A stretch of DNA of 64,000 nucleotides from Pseudooceanicola nanhaiensis (GCF_020171315.1 NZ_JAIUZP010000006.1:62001-126000), one strand, 5' to 3'. Numbered from the stretch's first letter, positions 17,986-26,855 are shown. Notes: a model not told the origin generated them from the letters alone. A program made the numbers and translations.

Positions 17986-18606
17986 TCAGGCGGCGGCTTT
18001 GCACGTGCTGGGGGAATTCGCCGAAACGGTCAGGTCCATGGTCACATGGCCCTCCGGCGCGCCGAAGCGGCAGAAGCCTTCGCGCAGCGTGGCAAAGACC
18101 GGCCCCGCGTCCCCGGTGATCCTTGTGCAGAAGTTCTTGGACCGGTCGAAGGTGCCGCTGCCCTTCAGGAAGTCGATGCAGCCATAGATCTCGTCCATGT
18201 GCTGCCCCTCACCCATGACGTAGAGCGAGAATTGCGCCGCCGCTTCCTCGCCGGTCTGCGCTGCATCCCGAACGGCCGCGCGGGCCTCCTCGATGCGTTG
18301 CGCAACGGGCGTGTCCGGGTTGGCAAGCGCCCCGGTCGCGCACATCGGATCGTCCGGTTCTCCGGGGCATCCGCGCGACAGCGTCACCCGCAGGACGACG
18401 TGATGCCGGGTGGCCGCCGCCGCGACATAGAAATCGCGCAGCGCCGGGAACACCACCTCGGGTGCGCCGACGATCAGGGTCGAGATGTCGTCGGTCTCGA
18501 TCCTCAGCTTCTCGCGATAGGGGTCGAACGCGGTGAGCGCGTCCATGATGACCGGGACGAAGTCGCCGGTCATGGGGTACAATGAGACTTGGGCGCCAAT
18601 AAACAT
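17986..18606 (-). CDS. ykoF: YkoF family thiamine/HMP-binding protein
   Basis: 206 residues containing two tandem copies of the Ykof domain. Copy one begins GAQVSLYPMTGDFVPVI and copy two QFSLYVMGEGQHMDEIY; the end ASVSANSPS-like segment (LTVSANSPS) is as in Bacillus subtilis YkoF. That protein binds thiamine and accompanies the YkoEDC ECF-type importer; here it accompanies an NMT1-type ABC importer instead. There is no signal sequence, so it is probably a cytoplasmic binding or buffering protein. The ATG at 18606 follows AAGGAGG, which lies at the end of the riboswitch. Confidence 0.88.
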   Translation of the reverse strand: MFIGAQVSLYPMTGDFVPVIMDALTAFDPYREKLRIETDDISTLIVGAPEVVFPALRDFYVAAAATRHHVVLRVTLSRGCPGEPDDPMCATGALANPDTPVAQRIEEARAAVRDAAQTGEEAAAQFSLYVMGEGQHMDEIYGCIDFLKGSGTFDRSKNFCTRITGDAGPVFATLREGFCRFGAPEGHVTMDLTVSANSPSTCKAAA

Positions 18607-18613
18607 GGGTCCT

Positions 18614-18704
18614 CCTTGCTCCGCTGGCATGATCCAGATCAGCTTTGAGGGTCCGTGGGCTTGCCACCCGCATCTCAGCCCCGGCAGTACGGGACACCCC
18701 TGTG
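18614..18704 (-). promoter_or_regulatory. TPP (THI-box) riboswitch
   Basis: Minus strand contains the conserved TPP aptamer blocks in order: GGGGTG (near 18700), CTGAGA (18678-18673), ACCCTC (near 18650), then CTGATCTGGATCATGCCAGC across 18642-18623. The ribosome site AAGGAGG of ykoF follows immediately, so TPP binding probably blocks translation initiation of the ykoF-thiXZY unit. Thiamine pyrophosphate repression of precursor uptake is the standard role of this family. Confidence 0.95.
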
Positions 18705-19136
18705 GATGCGCCATTTCAGATCACAGGGTTCGGGGCTTTGCAAGAGGGTGTCGTGGAGGAAATGGGAGGAGCGCTGGTGCCACCACATACGGGAGCGACT
18801 GGCGTGCTTCAGCCCGCGAGACCGGACGCGACCGAAACGCACATCCTTCGCGGCGCAGGGAGTGAGCGGCACTGGAATTCCGCACATTACAAAGCGAACA
18901 CATGTCGCGCCCACGCGCGCCCTCTCCTATTTACAAAGAAGCGTTAAATACCTCAATATTAGCGCTCTTAATAGCTAAGCGCCCACGACACAGGCCGAGC
19001 AATCAAACACACACCCAACACACTCTTCGGCGAATATTGTCGACCAAAGCAAACATATTCAGCATGGACCCGACAGCCGATTTCGCACATAGTCATCACC
19101 AGACCCCTCTCAGAGCGACAGGAATGGACAGCGCAC
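18705..19136. other. gene-free, AT-richer region before the DeoR gene
   Basis: 432 bp with no convincing gene. Short open frames here lack ribosome sites and family resemblance. The part around 18935-19080 is markedly more AT-rich than its surroundings and holds a hairpin-capable element, TTAGC and GCTAA ten bases apart at about 18958-18977, nested with GCGCT/AGCGC. It probably contains the promoters of the riboswitch transcript (leftward) and of the DeoR gene (rightward). Confidence 0.4.
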
Positions 19137-19925
19137 ATGGCCAGCAAATCGCGCACAACACGCCCCGGGCAGCGGGACCATCCCGCGCAGGCGCGGCTGG
19201 CCGCCATCGTTGCGCGGCTCGAAAGCGAGGGCTCGGTCAGCCTCAGGTGGATCGCCCAGACCTTCGGGGTGTCCGATATGACCGTGCGCCGGGATCTCAT
19301 CGGGCTGGAACAGGAGGGCGTGCTCAAGCGGGTCCATGGTGGGGCTGTGCCCGTCCCGGCCAAACCTGCCGAAGGTGCCGCACCGGCGACGGATCCTGCC
19401 ACCGAAATGGCCCGCGCGGCGGCGACAGAACTGGCCAGTGCCCGCAGCGTCGCCCTCGACGGAAGCCTGCTGGCGCGTCGGGCCGCCTTGCTCGCCGCCG
19501 GCACAAGGGCCCGTTTTTTCACGTCTTCCCTGCGCACGGCCGATGCACTTGCCCGCGCCGGGGCCGAGGTCTACCTCCCCGGTGGGCGCATCGACGGGCA
19601 GAGCGCCTCTGTCTCCGGCCCGGCCGCGGCATCCCAGTTCGCGGACCTGCATCTGGATGTCGCCCTGCTCGAAATTGCGGGCCTCACGGCCGAGGGCGCA
19701 TTTGACGCCAGCTTTGAGGACTGCGCCCTTAAGCAGCTTTATCTCTCCCGGGCGCGGCGGCGTATCCTCCTTTGCCCGGCCGATGCGCTCGACCAGACCT
19801 CGCTGATCCGGCTTTGCCCCCTGTCCGAGATCCACGTCCTCATCACCGATGCCGCGCCTGCCGATCCGCTGGTCCGCGCACTGAAGGCCGCAGGTATCGT
19901 ACTTCGCATCGCCAGAACCACCTAA
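19137..19925 (+). CDS. DeoR/GlpR family transcriptional regulator
   Basis: 262 residues. The N-terminal winged helix carries the DeoR signature around SVSLRWIAQTFGVSDMTVRRDLIGLEQEG (residues 30-59), followed by the GGAVP hinge and a sugar-phosphate-isomerase-like effector domain. Such regulators usually sense a phosphorylated sugar or nucleoside. It lies upstream of an NMT1-type ABC importer (20098-22843), the obvious candidate target. The ligand is unknown. Confidence 0.85.
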   Translation: MASKSRTTRPGQRDHPAQARLAAIVARLESEGSVSLRWIAQTFGVSDMTVRRDLIGLEQEGVLKRVHGGAVPVPAKPAEGAAPATDPATEMARAAATELASARSVALDGSLLARRAALLAAGTRARFFTSSLRTADALARAGAEVYLPGGRIDGQSASVSGPAAASQFADLHLDVALLEIAGLTAEGAFDASFEDCALKQLYLSRARRRILLCPADALDQTSLIRLCPLSEIHVLITDAAPADPLVRALKAAGIVLRIARTT

Positions 19926-19936
19926 ATCATACATTC

Positions 19937-19949
19937 GCACAATGTGTGC
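19937..19949. promoter_or_regulatory. palindrome GCACAATGTGTGC
   Basis: Perfect 5-3-5 inverted repeat 12 bp after the DeoR stop and about 150 bp before the binding-protein gene, flanked by CTAAA and TTTAG arms. It may be an operator for the ABC operon. Confidence 0.3.
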
Positions 19950-20097
19950 TTTAGATCGGATCGCAAACCACCTTCAAACCGCCGAAAGACGCCCGATCGC
20001 GCCCGACACCCGCACGGATTGCGGATCTGCGACCGTGACGGTAGCGTTTGCCAAATCCGTGGGGCCGGCCGCCTCCGGCCCGCCACAGGAGTACCCC

Positions 20098-21159
20098 ATG
20101 CCCGCCGCCCTGCCCGTTCCGCCGCTCCGCGCGGCCACCGCGATTGCCCTGCTTGCCCTGAGCGCCTCCCCGGCCGTCGCGCAGGAGATCGACGAGGCGC
20201 GCTGCGCCGCGAACAAGGCCGCGGGCACGATCACCTTCCTGACCTCCTTCGGCTACGCCGCCTCGCCCGGGATCCTCGACGTGGTGGCCGCGCGGGAGCT
20301 TGGCTATTTCGAGGCGCTCTGCCTCGACGTGGAGATGCAGCCGGGCAGCACGAACACGCAGCTCGTCTCGGCCGGGCGGGCGCAGATCGCCGGGATCGGC
20401 GGCGCCTCCGACACGCTGGTGGCACGCGACAACGGCGCCGAGATCATCGGGATCGCGACCTACGGCAACGTGGGCGCCATCGAGATCATCACCATGGCCG
20501 ACAGCGGGATCGAGACGCTGGCGGATTTCACCGGCAAGATCGTCGGCTACAAGGGCGCCGTCGCGCCGCAGTTCTCGGCCATGTTCCTTGATAACGGTGT
20601 CGAACCCACGGGGATCGAATGGGTGTCGGTCGGCTATGATCCCTCGATCCTGCCGGGCGGCCAGGTGCAGGGGCTGGGCGCCTACAAGTCGAACGAGCCG
20701 CGGGTTCTGGAGGAACAGGGCCACACGATCCGGGAATGGGACCCGGACGCCTTCGGCATCCACACGACCTTCAACACGCAGGTCGCCAATGCGCAGTTCG
20801 CGGCGGATCACCCGACGGCGGTGGAGGATTTCCTGCGCGCCTCCTTCCATGCGCTCGACTGGATCGAGGCGGAGGATGCCAACCTCGACACCGCGCTCGA
20901 CTGGGCGGCGGCGCTGTCGCCCGCAGGCTATGACATCCCCCGCAGCAAGCGCCGCTTCCGCAAGGAAATGGCGCTGATCACCGAAAGCCAGCCCGAGGGC
21001 ACCGGGATCGGCTGGCAGAGCGTTGCGCAATGGACGCCCGAGGCGGAGATGCTGCAGCGTTTCGGCCTCGTGACGGAGACGCCGGACATCGCCTCTGCCA
21101 TGACGCCCGCCTTCGTCGATGCGATCCGAGGCGACGATGGCGCGCTGATCTGGCCCTGA
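20098..21159 (+). CDS. ABC transporter substrate-binding protein, NMT1-like
   Basis: 353 residues with a signal sequence ending SASPAVAQ (about residue 29). The mature region (TITFLTSFGYAASPGILDVVAARELGYFEALCLDV) shows the NMT1/SsuA fold pattern with an unusual N-terminal EARCAANKAAG extension. The start at 20098 follows AGGAG. Together with the next two genes it forms a complete importer of unknown substrate. The neighbouring DeoR gene and FMN riboswitch do not settle what it carries. Confidence 0.82.
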   Translation: MPAALPVPPLRAATAIALLALSASPAVAQEIDEARCAANKAAGTITFLTSFGYAASPGILDVVAARELGYFEALCLDVEMQPGSTNTQLVSAGRAQIAGIGGASDTLVARDNGAEIIGIATYGNVGAIEIITMADSGIETLADFTGKIVGYKGAVAPQFSAMFLDNGVEPTGIEWVSVGYDPSILPGGQVQGLGAYKSNEPRVLEEQGHTIREWDPDAFGIHTTFNTQVANAQFAADHPTAVEDFLRASFHALDWIEAEDANLDTALDWAAALSPAGYDIPRSKRRFRKEMALITESQPEGTGIGWQSVAQWTPEAEMLQRFGLVTETPDIASAMTPAFVDAIRGDDGALIWP

Positions 21160-21308
21160 GGGGTTAGGATCGGGATCGGGATCGGTTCGGGGCCGGACCT
21201 TTCCGCGCCGCCCCATCGGCGGCCCGGAGCCTTCCCCGGTCTGGACATCCCCGGCATCTTGCGAAATGTGCTGCCATGGCTGTGCGCACCAACCCAGAGG
21301 CCCCCGCG

Positions 21309-22106
21309 ATGTCCACCGACCGTATCCTGCTGCAAGACCTGTCCAAGGTCTTCACGCGCGATGGTCGGCAGGTGCAGGCCCTCACGGGCGTGAACGCCGC
21401 GTTCCAGCGTGGCGAGTTCATCACCCTCTTCGGCCCCTCCGGCTGCGGCAAGACCTCTCTCCTGCGGATCATCGCGGGACTGGAGGCGCAGAGCAGCGGG
21501 GAGGTCAGCCTCTTCGGTCAATCCCCCGCCACGGCCTCGCAGCTCAAGAACATCGCCTGGGTGCCGCAGAGCCCGGCGTTGCTGCCCTGGCTGAGCCTGC
21601 GCAACAACGTGCTGCTATCGGAACGGCTGAACCGCCGGGCGGACCGGCGCCCCGGCAGCCACCGGCAGCCGGAGGACGCCGACGCCGTGCTACGCGACCT
21701 TGGCCTCGCGGACTTTGCCGGGGCGCGGCCTGCGCAGCTGTCGGGCGGGATGCGCCAGCGGGCCGCCATGGCGCGTGCCTTCGTGCAGGGCGCGGAGCTG
21801 ATGCTGATGGACGAGCCTTTCTCGGCCCTAGACGAGCTGACCCGCGATGCGGTGCGGATGCGCCTGCTGCAGGTCTGGGAAAAACACCGCAAGACCGTGA
21901 TCTTCGTGACCCACTCTGCCGCCGAGGCGGTCATGCTGTCGGACCGGGTGCTGGTGATGACGCCGCGCCCGGGGCGCGTGCATCGCGAGGTACAGATCGA
22001 CCTGCCCCGCCCGCGCACGCAAGAGGTGCTGGAAAGCCCCGCCTTCGACGCCAAGCTGCGCGAGGTGCGCCAAGTGCTCCGCTCGGGCTGGGAGGGCGAG
22101 GAATGA
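21309..22106 (+). CDS. ABC transporter ATP-binding protein
   Basis: 265 residues. Walker A GPSGCGKTS, signature LSGGMRQRAAMA, Walker B LMLMDEPFSALDE and switch VTHSAAEAV are present. It is of the SsuB/TauB type and partners the flanking binding protein and permease. The ATG at 21309 is preferred to 21276 because an AGAGG element lies 9 bp before it. The 149-bp gap after the binding-protein gene has several GGGATCGGGATCGG-type short repeats. Confidence 0.87.
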   Translation: MSTDRILLQDLSKVFTRDGRQVQALTGVNAAFQRGEFITLFGPSGCGKTSLLRIIAGLEAQSSGEVSLFGQSPATASQLKNIAWVPQSPALLPWLSLRNNVLLSERLNRRADRRPGSHRQPEDADAVLRDLGLADFAGARPAQLSGGMRQRAAMARAFVQGAELMLMDEPFSALDELTRDAVRMRLLQVWEKHRKTVIFVTHSAAEAVMLSDRVLVMTPRPGRVHREVQIDLPRPRTQEVLESPAFDAKLREVRQVLRSGWEGEE

Positions 22107-22843
22107 AGCGTCCCGGTCTCGTCCTGCAATGGCTGGCGCCGCTGGCGGTCTTCGCGCTGCTCTACCTCGGCTGGCAGGCGATCGCCTTCAACTACCGCTC
22201 GATCCTGCCGCCCTTCGGCGATGTGACCGGCGATTTCCTGTCCCGCCCCGGGTTCTACGGCACCAACCTGCTGGCCACGCTCCATGCGGCCCTGACGGGC
22301 TTTGCCATCGGCAGCGCGGTGGCGATCCTGCTTGCGGTTCTGGCGGTCTACTTCGCCTCCCTGCGCGCGGCCATCCTGCCGGTGGCCCTGCTGCTGAACG
22401 TCACGCCGATCGTGGCGATCTCGCCCGCGCTGATCGTGGCCTTCGGCTTCAACGCCGTGCCCCATATCATCGTGGCCGCCCTCGCCGCCTTTTTCCCCAT
22501 GCTGATCAACGCCATGTCCGGCCTGCGCCAGGTGGACCGCGAGGCGCTCGACGTGTTCCACGCCATGTCGGCCAGCCCGGTGGAGGTCTTCCTCCACCTG
22601 CGGCTGCCCGGCGCGCTGCCACAGGTCTTTGCCGGGGCCAAGCTGGGCATCACCGCGGCCATGGTCGGGGCCATCGTCTCGGAATTCACCGGCACATCGC
22701 GCGGGATCGGGGCGGCGATCGTGATGGCGACGACCTATCTGAACCTGTCGCAGATGTGGGTCGCGATCTTCGTCTCGGCGCTGACCACGCTGGCGCTTGT
22801 CGGGCTGGTGGTCCTGCTGGAAAAGCTGATCGTCCGCTGGTGA
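22103..22843 (+). CDS. ABC transporter permease
   Basis: 246 residues, BPD_transp_1 permease with about six membrane segments and the coupling-loop region ALDVFHAMSASPVEVFLHLRLPGALPQVFAGAK. Its ATG overlaps the ATPase stop (ATGA). It is the last gene of the importer operon. Confidence 0.88.
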   Translation: MKRPGLVLQWLAPLAVFALLYLGWQAIAFNYRSILPPFGDVTGDFLSRPGFYGTNLLATLHAALTGFAIGSAVAILLAVLAVYFASLRAAILPVALLLNVTPIVAISPALIVAFGFNAVPHIIVAALAAFFPMLINAMSGLRQVDREALDVFHAMSASPVEVFLHLRLPGALPQVFAGAKLGITAAMVGAIVSEFTGTSRGIGAAIVMATTYLNLSQMWVAIFVSALTTLALVGLVVLLEKLIVRW

Positions 22844-22928
22844 GTGGGTGCGCCCGCGCAGGGCAGCCCCTGCGGGCACGCGGCCCACTTCGCCATTGTC
22901 TTTCCGGCCACAGACCCTATTTTCGAAC

Positions 22929-23068
22929 CGTCTTCGGGGCGGGGTGAAACTCCCCACCGGCGGTAGGCATGGCCCGCCCATGCAAGTCCGCGAGCGCCCG
23001 CCGTTGCGGGGTCAGCAGATCCGGTCAGATGCCGGAACCGACGGTCACAGTCCGGATGCAAGAAGACG
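22929..23068 (+). promoter_or_regulatory. FMN riboswitch (RFN element)
   Basis: Closing stem P1 is perfect: CGTCTTC (22929-22935) with GAAGACG (23062-23068). Inside are the conserved blocks GGGGTGAAACTCCCCACCGG, GTCCGCGAGC, GGTCAGCAGATCCGGT and CAGTCCGGATGCAAGAAG. It precedes the riboflavin synthase gene by about 120 bp, so flavin mononucleotide controls that gene. Confidence 0.97.
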
Positions 23069-23188
23069 CGGGATCAGGGCTTTGCCCTGCCCGTGGCTCT
23101 GGAGCGCGCTTGTAGCACGGATATGTGCGAAACGGACAAGGGAGCGTGCCGACATGACCTGCAATTATTCCTTCGGCGGAGGGGCCTG

Positions 23189-23824
23189 ATGTACACCGGC
23201 ATCGTACAGGCCACCGCGCCGATCACCGGGCTGACCCGCACGGGCGCCCATACCACCTTCGAGATCGACTTCCCCGCCGGGCTGACCGACGAGCTGAAGA
23301 TCGGCGGCTCGGTCGCGGTGGAGGGCGTCTGCCTGTCGGCCACCTCGATCAGCGGCAGCAAGGTGACCTTCGACGCCATGCTCGCCACGCTGGAGCGCAC
23401 CAACCTCGGCGCGCTGGAAGAAGGCGGCATGGTCAACCTCGAACGCTCTGCCAAGATGACGGACGAGAACGGCGGCCACGTGGTGGCGGGCCATGTCTCC
23501 TGCGCGGCGGAAGTGGTGGAGATGGTAACCGAAGAGCCCCGCGCCCATATCTCCTTCCGCGTGCCGCCGGAGTGGGCCAAGTACATCTTCGTGCGCGGGT
23601 TCCTTGCGGTGAACGGCTGCTCGCTGACCGTGGCGGAACAGGAAGGCGACGTCTTCACCATCTACCTGATCCCCGAGACCCTGCGCCAGACGACCTTCCC
23701 GCGCTACCAGCCCGGCGACCGGGTGAACATCGAGGTCGATCACCAGACCATGGTGACCGTCGACGTGATGGAGCGCACGCTGGAACGCCTGCTGCCGCGC
23801 TATCTGGCGGGCGCGGCCGAGTAG
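23189..23824 (+). CDS. ribE: riboflavin synthase alpha chain
   Basis: 211 residues made of two homologous lumazine-binding barrels. The N-terminus MYTGIVQ, the first-barrel SVAVEGVCLSAT and the second-barrel FLAVNGCSLTVAE match riboflavin synthase, which dismutates two 6,7-dimethyl-8-ribityllumazine molecules into riboflavin. Segments such as MVNLERSAKMTDENGGHVVAGHVS and YLIPETLRQTTF resemble the gammaproteobacterial (E. coli RibC) branch. It stands alone behind an FMN riboswitch rather than in a ribDEBH operon, so it may be a second, regulated copy. Confidence 0.93.
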   Translation: MYTGIVQATAPITGLTRTGAHTTFEIDFPAGLTDELKIGGSVAVEGVCLSATSISGSKVTFDAMLATLERTNLGALEEGGMVNLERSAKMTDENGGHVVAGHVSCAAEVVEMVTEEPRAHISFRVPPEWAKYIFVRGFLAVNGCSLTVAEQEGDVFTIYLIPETLRQTTFPRYQPGDRVNIEVDHQTMVTVDVMERTLERLLPRYLAGAAE

Positions 23825-24016
23825 GCCCGTCTTTCGCCCCGGCTGTCGCATTCCGGCCGCCGGGTGTCCGGCCGCGCCGTGGACTCACTGCCGGTTTTTC
23901 GGTAGAGCCCCACAAGTTCGACAGACGGTCGGCATCCGCAGGCAGATCCGCCGCGCAGGATGCCGCAGGGCGCGGCCCCGGCCCCGCCCGCCGTTCAGAC
24001 CGAAAGGAGCTTCACC

Positions 24017-24271
24017 ATGGACGCGCGCCTGATTGCGTTCCTGATCCTGCTGCCCTTCACGCTGGCTTTCCTCTACGCGGCGATCCACGAATACCTGCGC
24101 TTCAAGTCGCAGGGCAGCGCCACCTACGGGCTGGCCTACAACGAAGAGACCGGCACGACCCATGTCACCGGCATCTCGGAGGAGGAAGAGGCCTTCGACC
24201 CCGAGGATTTCGATCCCTCCGACTACAACGATCCCGACCTGCGGACCGCGCCCGAGGACGCCAAGGGCTGA
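24017..24271 (+). CDS. small membrane-anchored acidic protein
   Basis: 84 residues. One hydrophobic segment at residues 5-22 (LIAFLILLPFTLAFLYAAI) is followed by a short linker and a strongly acidic tail rich in Asp and Glu (EEEEAFDPEDFDPSDYNDPD). A good AAAGGAG ribosome site precedes the ATG, and a terminator follows. No family was recognised; conserved small membrane proteins of this shape are common in the Rhodobacteraceae. Confidence 0.6.
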   Translation: MDARLIAFLILLPFTLAFLYAAIHEYLRFKSQGSATYGLAYNEETGTTHVTGISEEEEAFDPEDFDPSDYNDPDLRTAPEDAKG

Positions 24272-24326
24272 GCCCTTCGCGGACGCGCCCCGGACAGTCC
24301 CCGGCGGACCTCAGCCCCCCAAACGC

Positions 24327-24364
24327 GAAACCGCCCGGCCTTGCGATCGGGCGGTTCCGTTTTC
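24327..24364. terminator. bidirectional terminator
   Basis: AACCGCCCG (24329-24337) pairs with CGGGCGGTT (24348-24356); CCGTTTT follows on the plus strand and TCGCGTTT on the minus strand. It separates the small membrane protein gene from the convergent acdS. Confidence 0.8.
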
Positions 24365-24387
24365 AGCCGTCCGCAGACGTCGGGCGA

Positions 24388-25407
24388 TCAGCCCTCGCGG
24401 TAGTAGTAGCTGTAGCCGTTCAGCGCGGGCGCACCGCCGAGGTGGGCGTAGAGCACCTTGGAGCCTTCGGGGAAGAAGCCCTTCTTGGTCAGGTCGATCA
24501 GGCCCTGCATGGATTTGCCCTCATAGACCGGGTCCGTCATCATGGCCTCGGTCCGGGCGGCCAGACGGATCGCCTCGTTGGTCTCTTCCGAGGGCACGCC
24601 GTAGGCGGGGTATGCGTAGTCTTCGTTGATGACGATCTCGTCGTCGCGGATCTCGCGGCCCAGTTCCACCAGCTTGGCGGTGTCATCGACGATCTGGCGC
24701 ACCTGAGCGCGGGTCTGCTCCACGGTGCCCGAGGCGTCGATGCCGATCACGCGGTCGGCGCGGTCCTGCGCGGCAAAGCCCACGATCATGCCCGCCTGGG
24801 TCGAGCCGGTGACGACGCAGACGACGATATAATCGAACTTGAAGCCCAGTTCCTTCTCCTGCTCGGCCACTTCCTCGGCAAAGCCGATGTAGCCGAGGCC
24901 GCCGTATTTGTGCACCGAGGCACCGGCCGGGATCGCGTAGGGCTTGCCGCCCGCGTCTTCGACCGACTTGATCGCGTTTTCCCAGCTCTCGCGGATGCCG
25001 ATGTCGAAGCCGTCCTCGACGAGACGGCTGTCCGCGCCCATCAGGCGGGTCATCAGGATGTTGCCGACGCGGTCATAGACGGCGTCGTAATGCGGCACCC
25101 ACTTCTCCTGGATCACGACGCATTTCATGCCGATCTTGGCCGCGGTGGCGGCGACCATGCGAGTGTGGTTCGACTGCACGCCGCCGATGGAAACCAGCGT
25201 GTCCGCGCCCGAGGCGATCGCGTCGGGGACGATGTATTCCAGCTTGCGCAGCTTGTTGCCGCCCATGGCGAGGCCCGAGTTGCAGTCATCGCGCTTGGCA
25301 TAGATTTCGACCTTGCCGCCGAGGGCTTCGGTCAGGCGCGGCAGATGCTCGATCGGCGTCTTGCCATAGGTCAGCGGGTAGCGTTCGAATTTGTCGAGGA
25401 GAGACAT
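24388..25407 (-). CDS. acdS: 1-aminocyclopropane-1-carboxylate deaminase
   Basis: 339-residue PLP enzyme, the family's usual length. The PLP lysine lies in [10 protein letters not shown] (about residue 51). The stretches [28 protein letters not shown] and [18 protein letters not shown] are diagnostic. The residues said to separate ACC deaminase from D-cysteine desulfhydrase, Glu in [11 protein letters not shown] and Leu in AHLGG, are both present. It converts the ethylene precursor ACC into 2-oxobutyrate and ammonia, a trait of plant- and alga-associated bacteria. An Lrp-type regulator is divergently transcribed. Confidence 0.92.
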   Translation of the reverse strand: MSLLDKFERYPLTYGKTPIEHLPRLTEALGGKVEIYAKRDDCNSGLAMGGNKLRKLEYIVPDAIASGADTLVSIGGVQSNHTRMVAATAAKIGMKCVVIQEKWVPHYDAVYDRVGNILMTRLMGADSRLVEDGFDIGIRESWENAIKSVEDAGGKPYAIPAGASVHKYGGLGYIGFAEEVAEQEKELGFKFDYIVVCVVTGSTQAGMIVGFAAQDRADRVIGIDASGTVEQTRAQVRQIVDDTAKLVELGREIRDDEIVINEDYAYPAYGVPSEETNEAIRLAARTEAMMTDPVYEGKSMQGLIDLTKKGFFPEGSKVLYAHLGGAPALNGYSYYYREG

Positions 25408-25563
25408 GGGAGAGGTCCTTCTGTTGGATTGGGCAAGAGACTAGCGCATCCGATATGAAAGGTGCTCTCGAACTTGACCGCGATTTTTCGGTCTAGATCT
25501 CCCGATTTCGCCGTGGGATACCGCTTTGGTGAAATATTACCGAGAAAAGTGGAAGAGCCTTCC

Positions 25564-26025
25564 ATGAGTGAAATCGACAGAATCGACCGGGCCATTCTCC
25601 GCGCCCTTCAGAAGGATGGCCGCCTCACCAATGCCGAAATCGCGCGGATGGTGAACGTCAGCCCGGCCACCTGTCACAGGCGCACGCAACGGCTCTTTGA
25701 CGAGGGGCATATCACCACGCTGCGCGCCCATATCGCGCCCGAGGCGGTGGGACTGGGCGCGCTCGTCATGGTGGGCGTCGTGCTGGACCGCTCCACCCCC
25801 GAAAGCTTCGCCGCCTTCGAAGGCGCGGTCCTTGGCATGAAGGAGGTGCTGGATTGCAACCTCGTCGCCGGGGACTTCGACTACCTGCTGAAGATCCGGG
25901 TCCGCGACATGACGGATTTCAACGCCTTCCATGGCACGACGCTGATCGCCCTGCCCGGCGTGCGCCAGACCCGCACCTTCTTCGTCATGAAGGAGGTGAA
26001 GGAGAACGCGCCGCTGCCCTTCTAG
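25564..26025 (+). CDS. acdR: Lrp/AsnC regulator, AcdR-like
   Basis: 153 residues. An N-terminal AsnC-type HTH (AILRALQKDGRLTNAEIARMVNVSPATCHRRTQRL, residues 8-42) is followed by the RAM ligand-binding domain (VMVGVVLDRSTPE onward). It is divergent from acdS with about 160 bp between, the arrangement of acdR-acdS in Pseudomonas, where the Lrp-like protein activates the deaminase gene. The gene name is by position and family. Start 25564 was chosen by the family N-terminus and a GGAAGAG site. Confidence 0.85.
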   Translation: MSEIDRIDRAILRALQKDGRLTNAEIARMVNVSPATCHRRTQRLFDEGHITTLRAHIAPEAVGLGALVMVGVVLDRSTPESFAAFEGAVLGMKEVLDCNLVAGDFDYLLKIRVRDMTDFNAFHGTTLIALPGVRQTRTFFVMKEVKENAPLPF

Positions 26026-26855
26026 GCCGCCCGGCTCGCGGCCCGCGACAGCCACAGCCGCCGTACGAAGGCCAGCAGGAACATCGCCGTCAGGATCAGC
26101 ACGATGGTGGGCGCCGGCGCGCTGTCGAGGAAGAAGCTGAGGTAGGTGCCCCCGATCATCCCCGTGGCACAGACCAGCACCGCCACCCAGAGCATCGTCC
26201 CGAACCGGCGCACCAGCAGGAAGGCCACCGCCCCCGGCGCGATCAGCAGCGCCACGGCAAGGATCAGCCCCGTGGCCGAAAGCGTGGCGACGATGGTCAT
26301 GGAGAGCAGCGTCAGCAGCCCGTAGTGCAGCCAGCCCACCGCCAGCCCCGAGGCCCGCGCCTGCGCCGGGTCGAAGGCGTGGAGGACAAAGTCCTTCCAT
26401 TTCGCCCCCAGCACCACCAGCACGATCAGCGCGATACTGCCCGCGGTCCAGAGGTCCTCGGGCCCGACGCCCAGCATGTTGCCATAGAGGATATGGTCGA
26501 GGTGCACATTGGTGTGGATCGAGGTGTAGAGCACGATCCCCAGCCCGAACATGCCCGAGAAGACCACGCCCATCACCGTGTCCTGCCGCACCCGGCTGTT
26601 GGAGGCGAGGAACCCGGTGGAGAGCGCCGTCACCATCCCCGCCGCGAAGGCCCCCAGCAGCAGCGGCAGCCCGAGGATATAGGCCAGCACCACCCCCGGC
26701 AGGATCGCGTGGGAAATCGCGTCGCCCATCAGGGCCCAGCCCTTGAGCACGAGGAAGCAGGACAGAAGCGCCGTGGGCACCGCCACGATCAGGCAGATCA
26801 GGAAGGCCGTCTGCATGAAGCCGAACTGGAACGGCATCAGGAGGGTCTCGCTCAT
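26022..26855 (-). CDS. sitD: metal ABC transporter permease (SitD-like)
   Basis: 277-residue ABC-3 family membrane protein with many hydrophobic helices. The conserved GDAISHAILPGVV segment lies near residue 50. It is the second permease of a Mn/Fe(II)/Zn importer; its ATG overlaps the stop of the preceding permease gene. Its last codons overlap the end of acdR, which is convergent. Confidence 0.87.
   Translation of the reverse strand: MSETLLMPFQFGFMQTAFLICLIVAVPTALLSCFLVLKGWALMGDAISHAILPGVVLAYILGLPLLLGAFAAGMVTALSTGFLASNSRVRQDTVMGVVFSGMFGLGIVLYTSIHTNVHLDHILYGNMLGVGPEDLWTAGSIALIVLVVLGAKWKDFVLHAFDPAQARASGLAVGWLHYGLLTLLSMTIVATLSATGLILAVALLIAPGAVAFLLVRRFGTMLWVAVLVCATGMIGGTYLSFFLDSAPAPTIVLILTAMFLLAFVRRLWLSRAASRAA

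Noticed and set aside
18902..19705. Plus-strand open frame overlapping the DeoR gene
   Set aside because: It runs through the DeoR gene in another frame with Arg/Gly-rich content and lacks a ribosome site.
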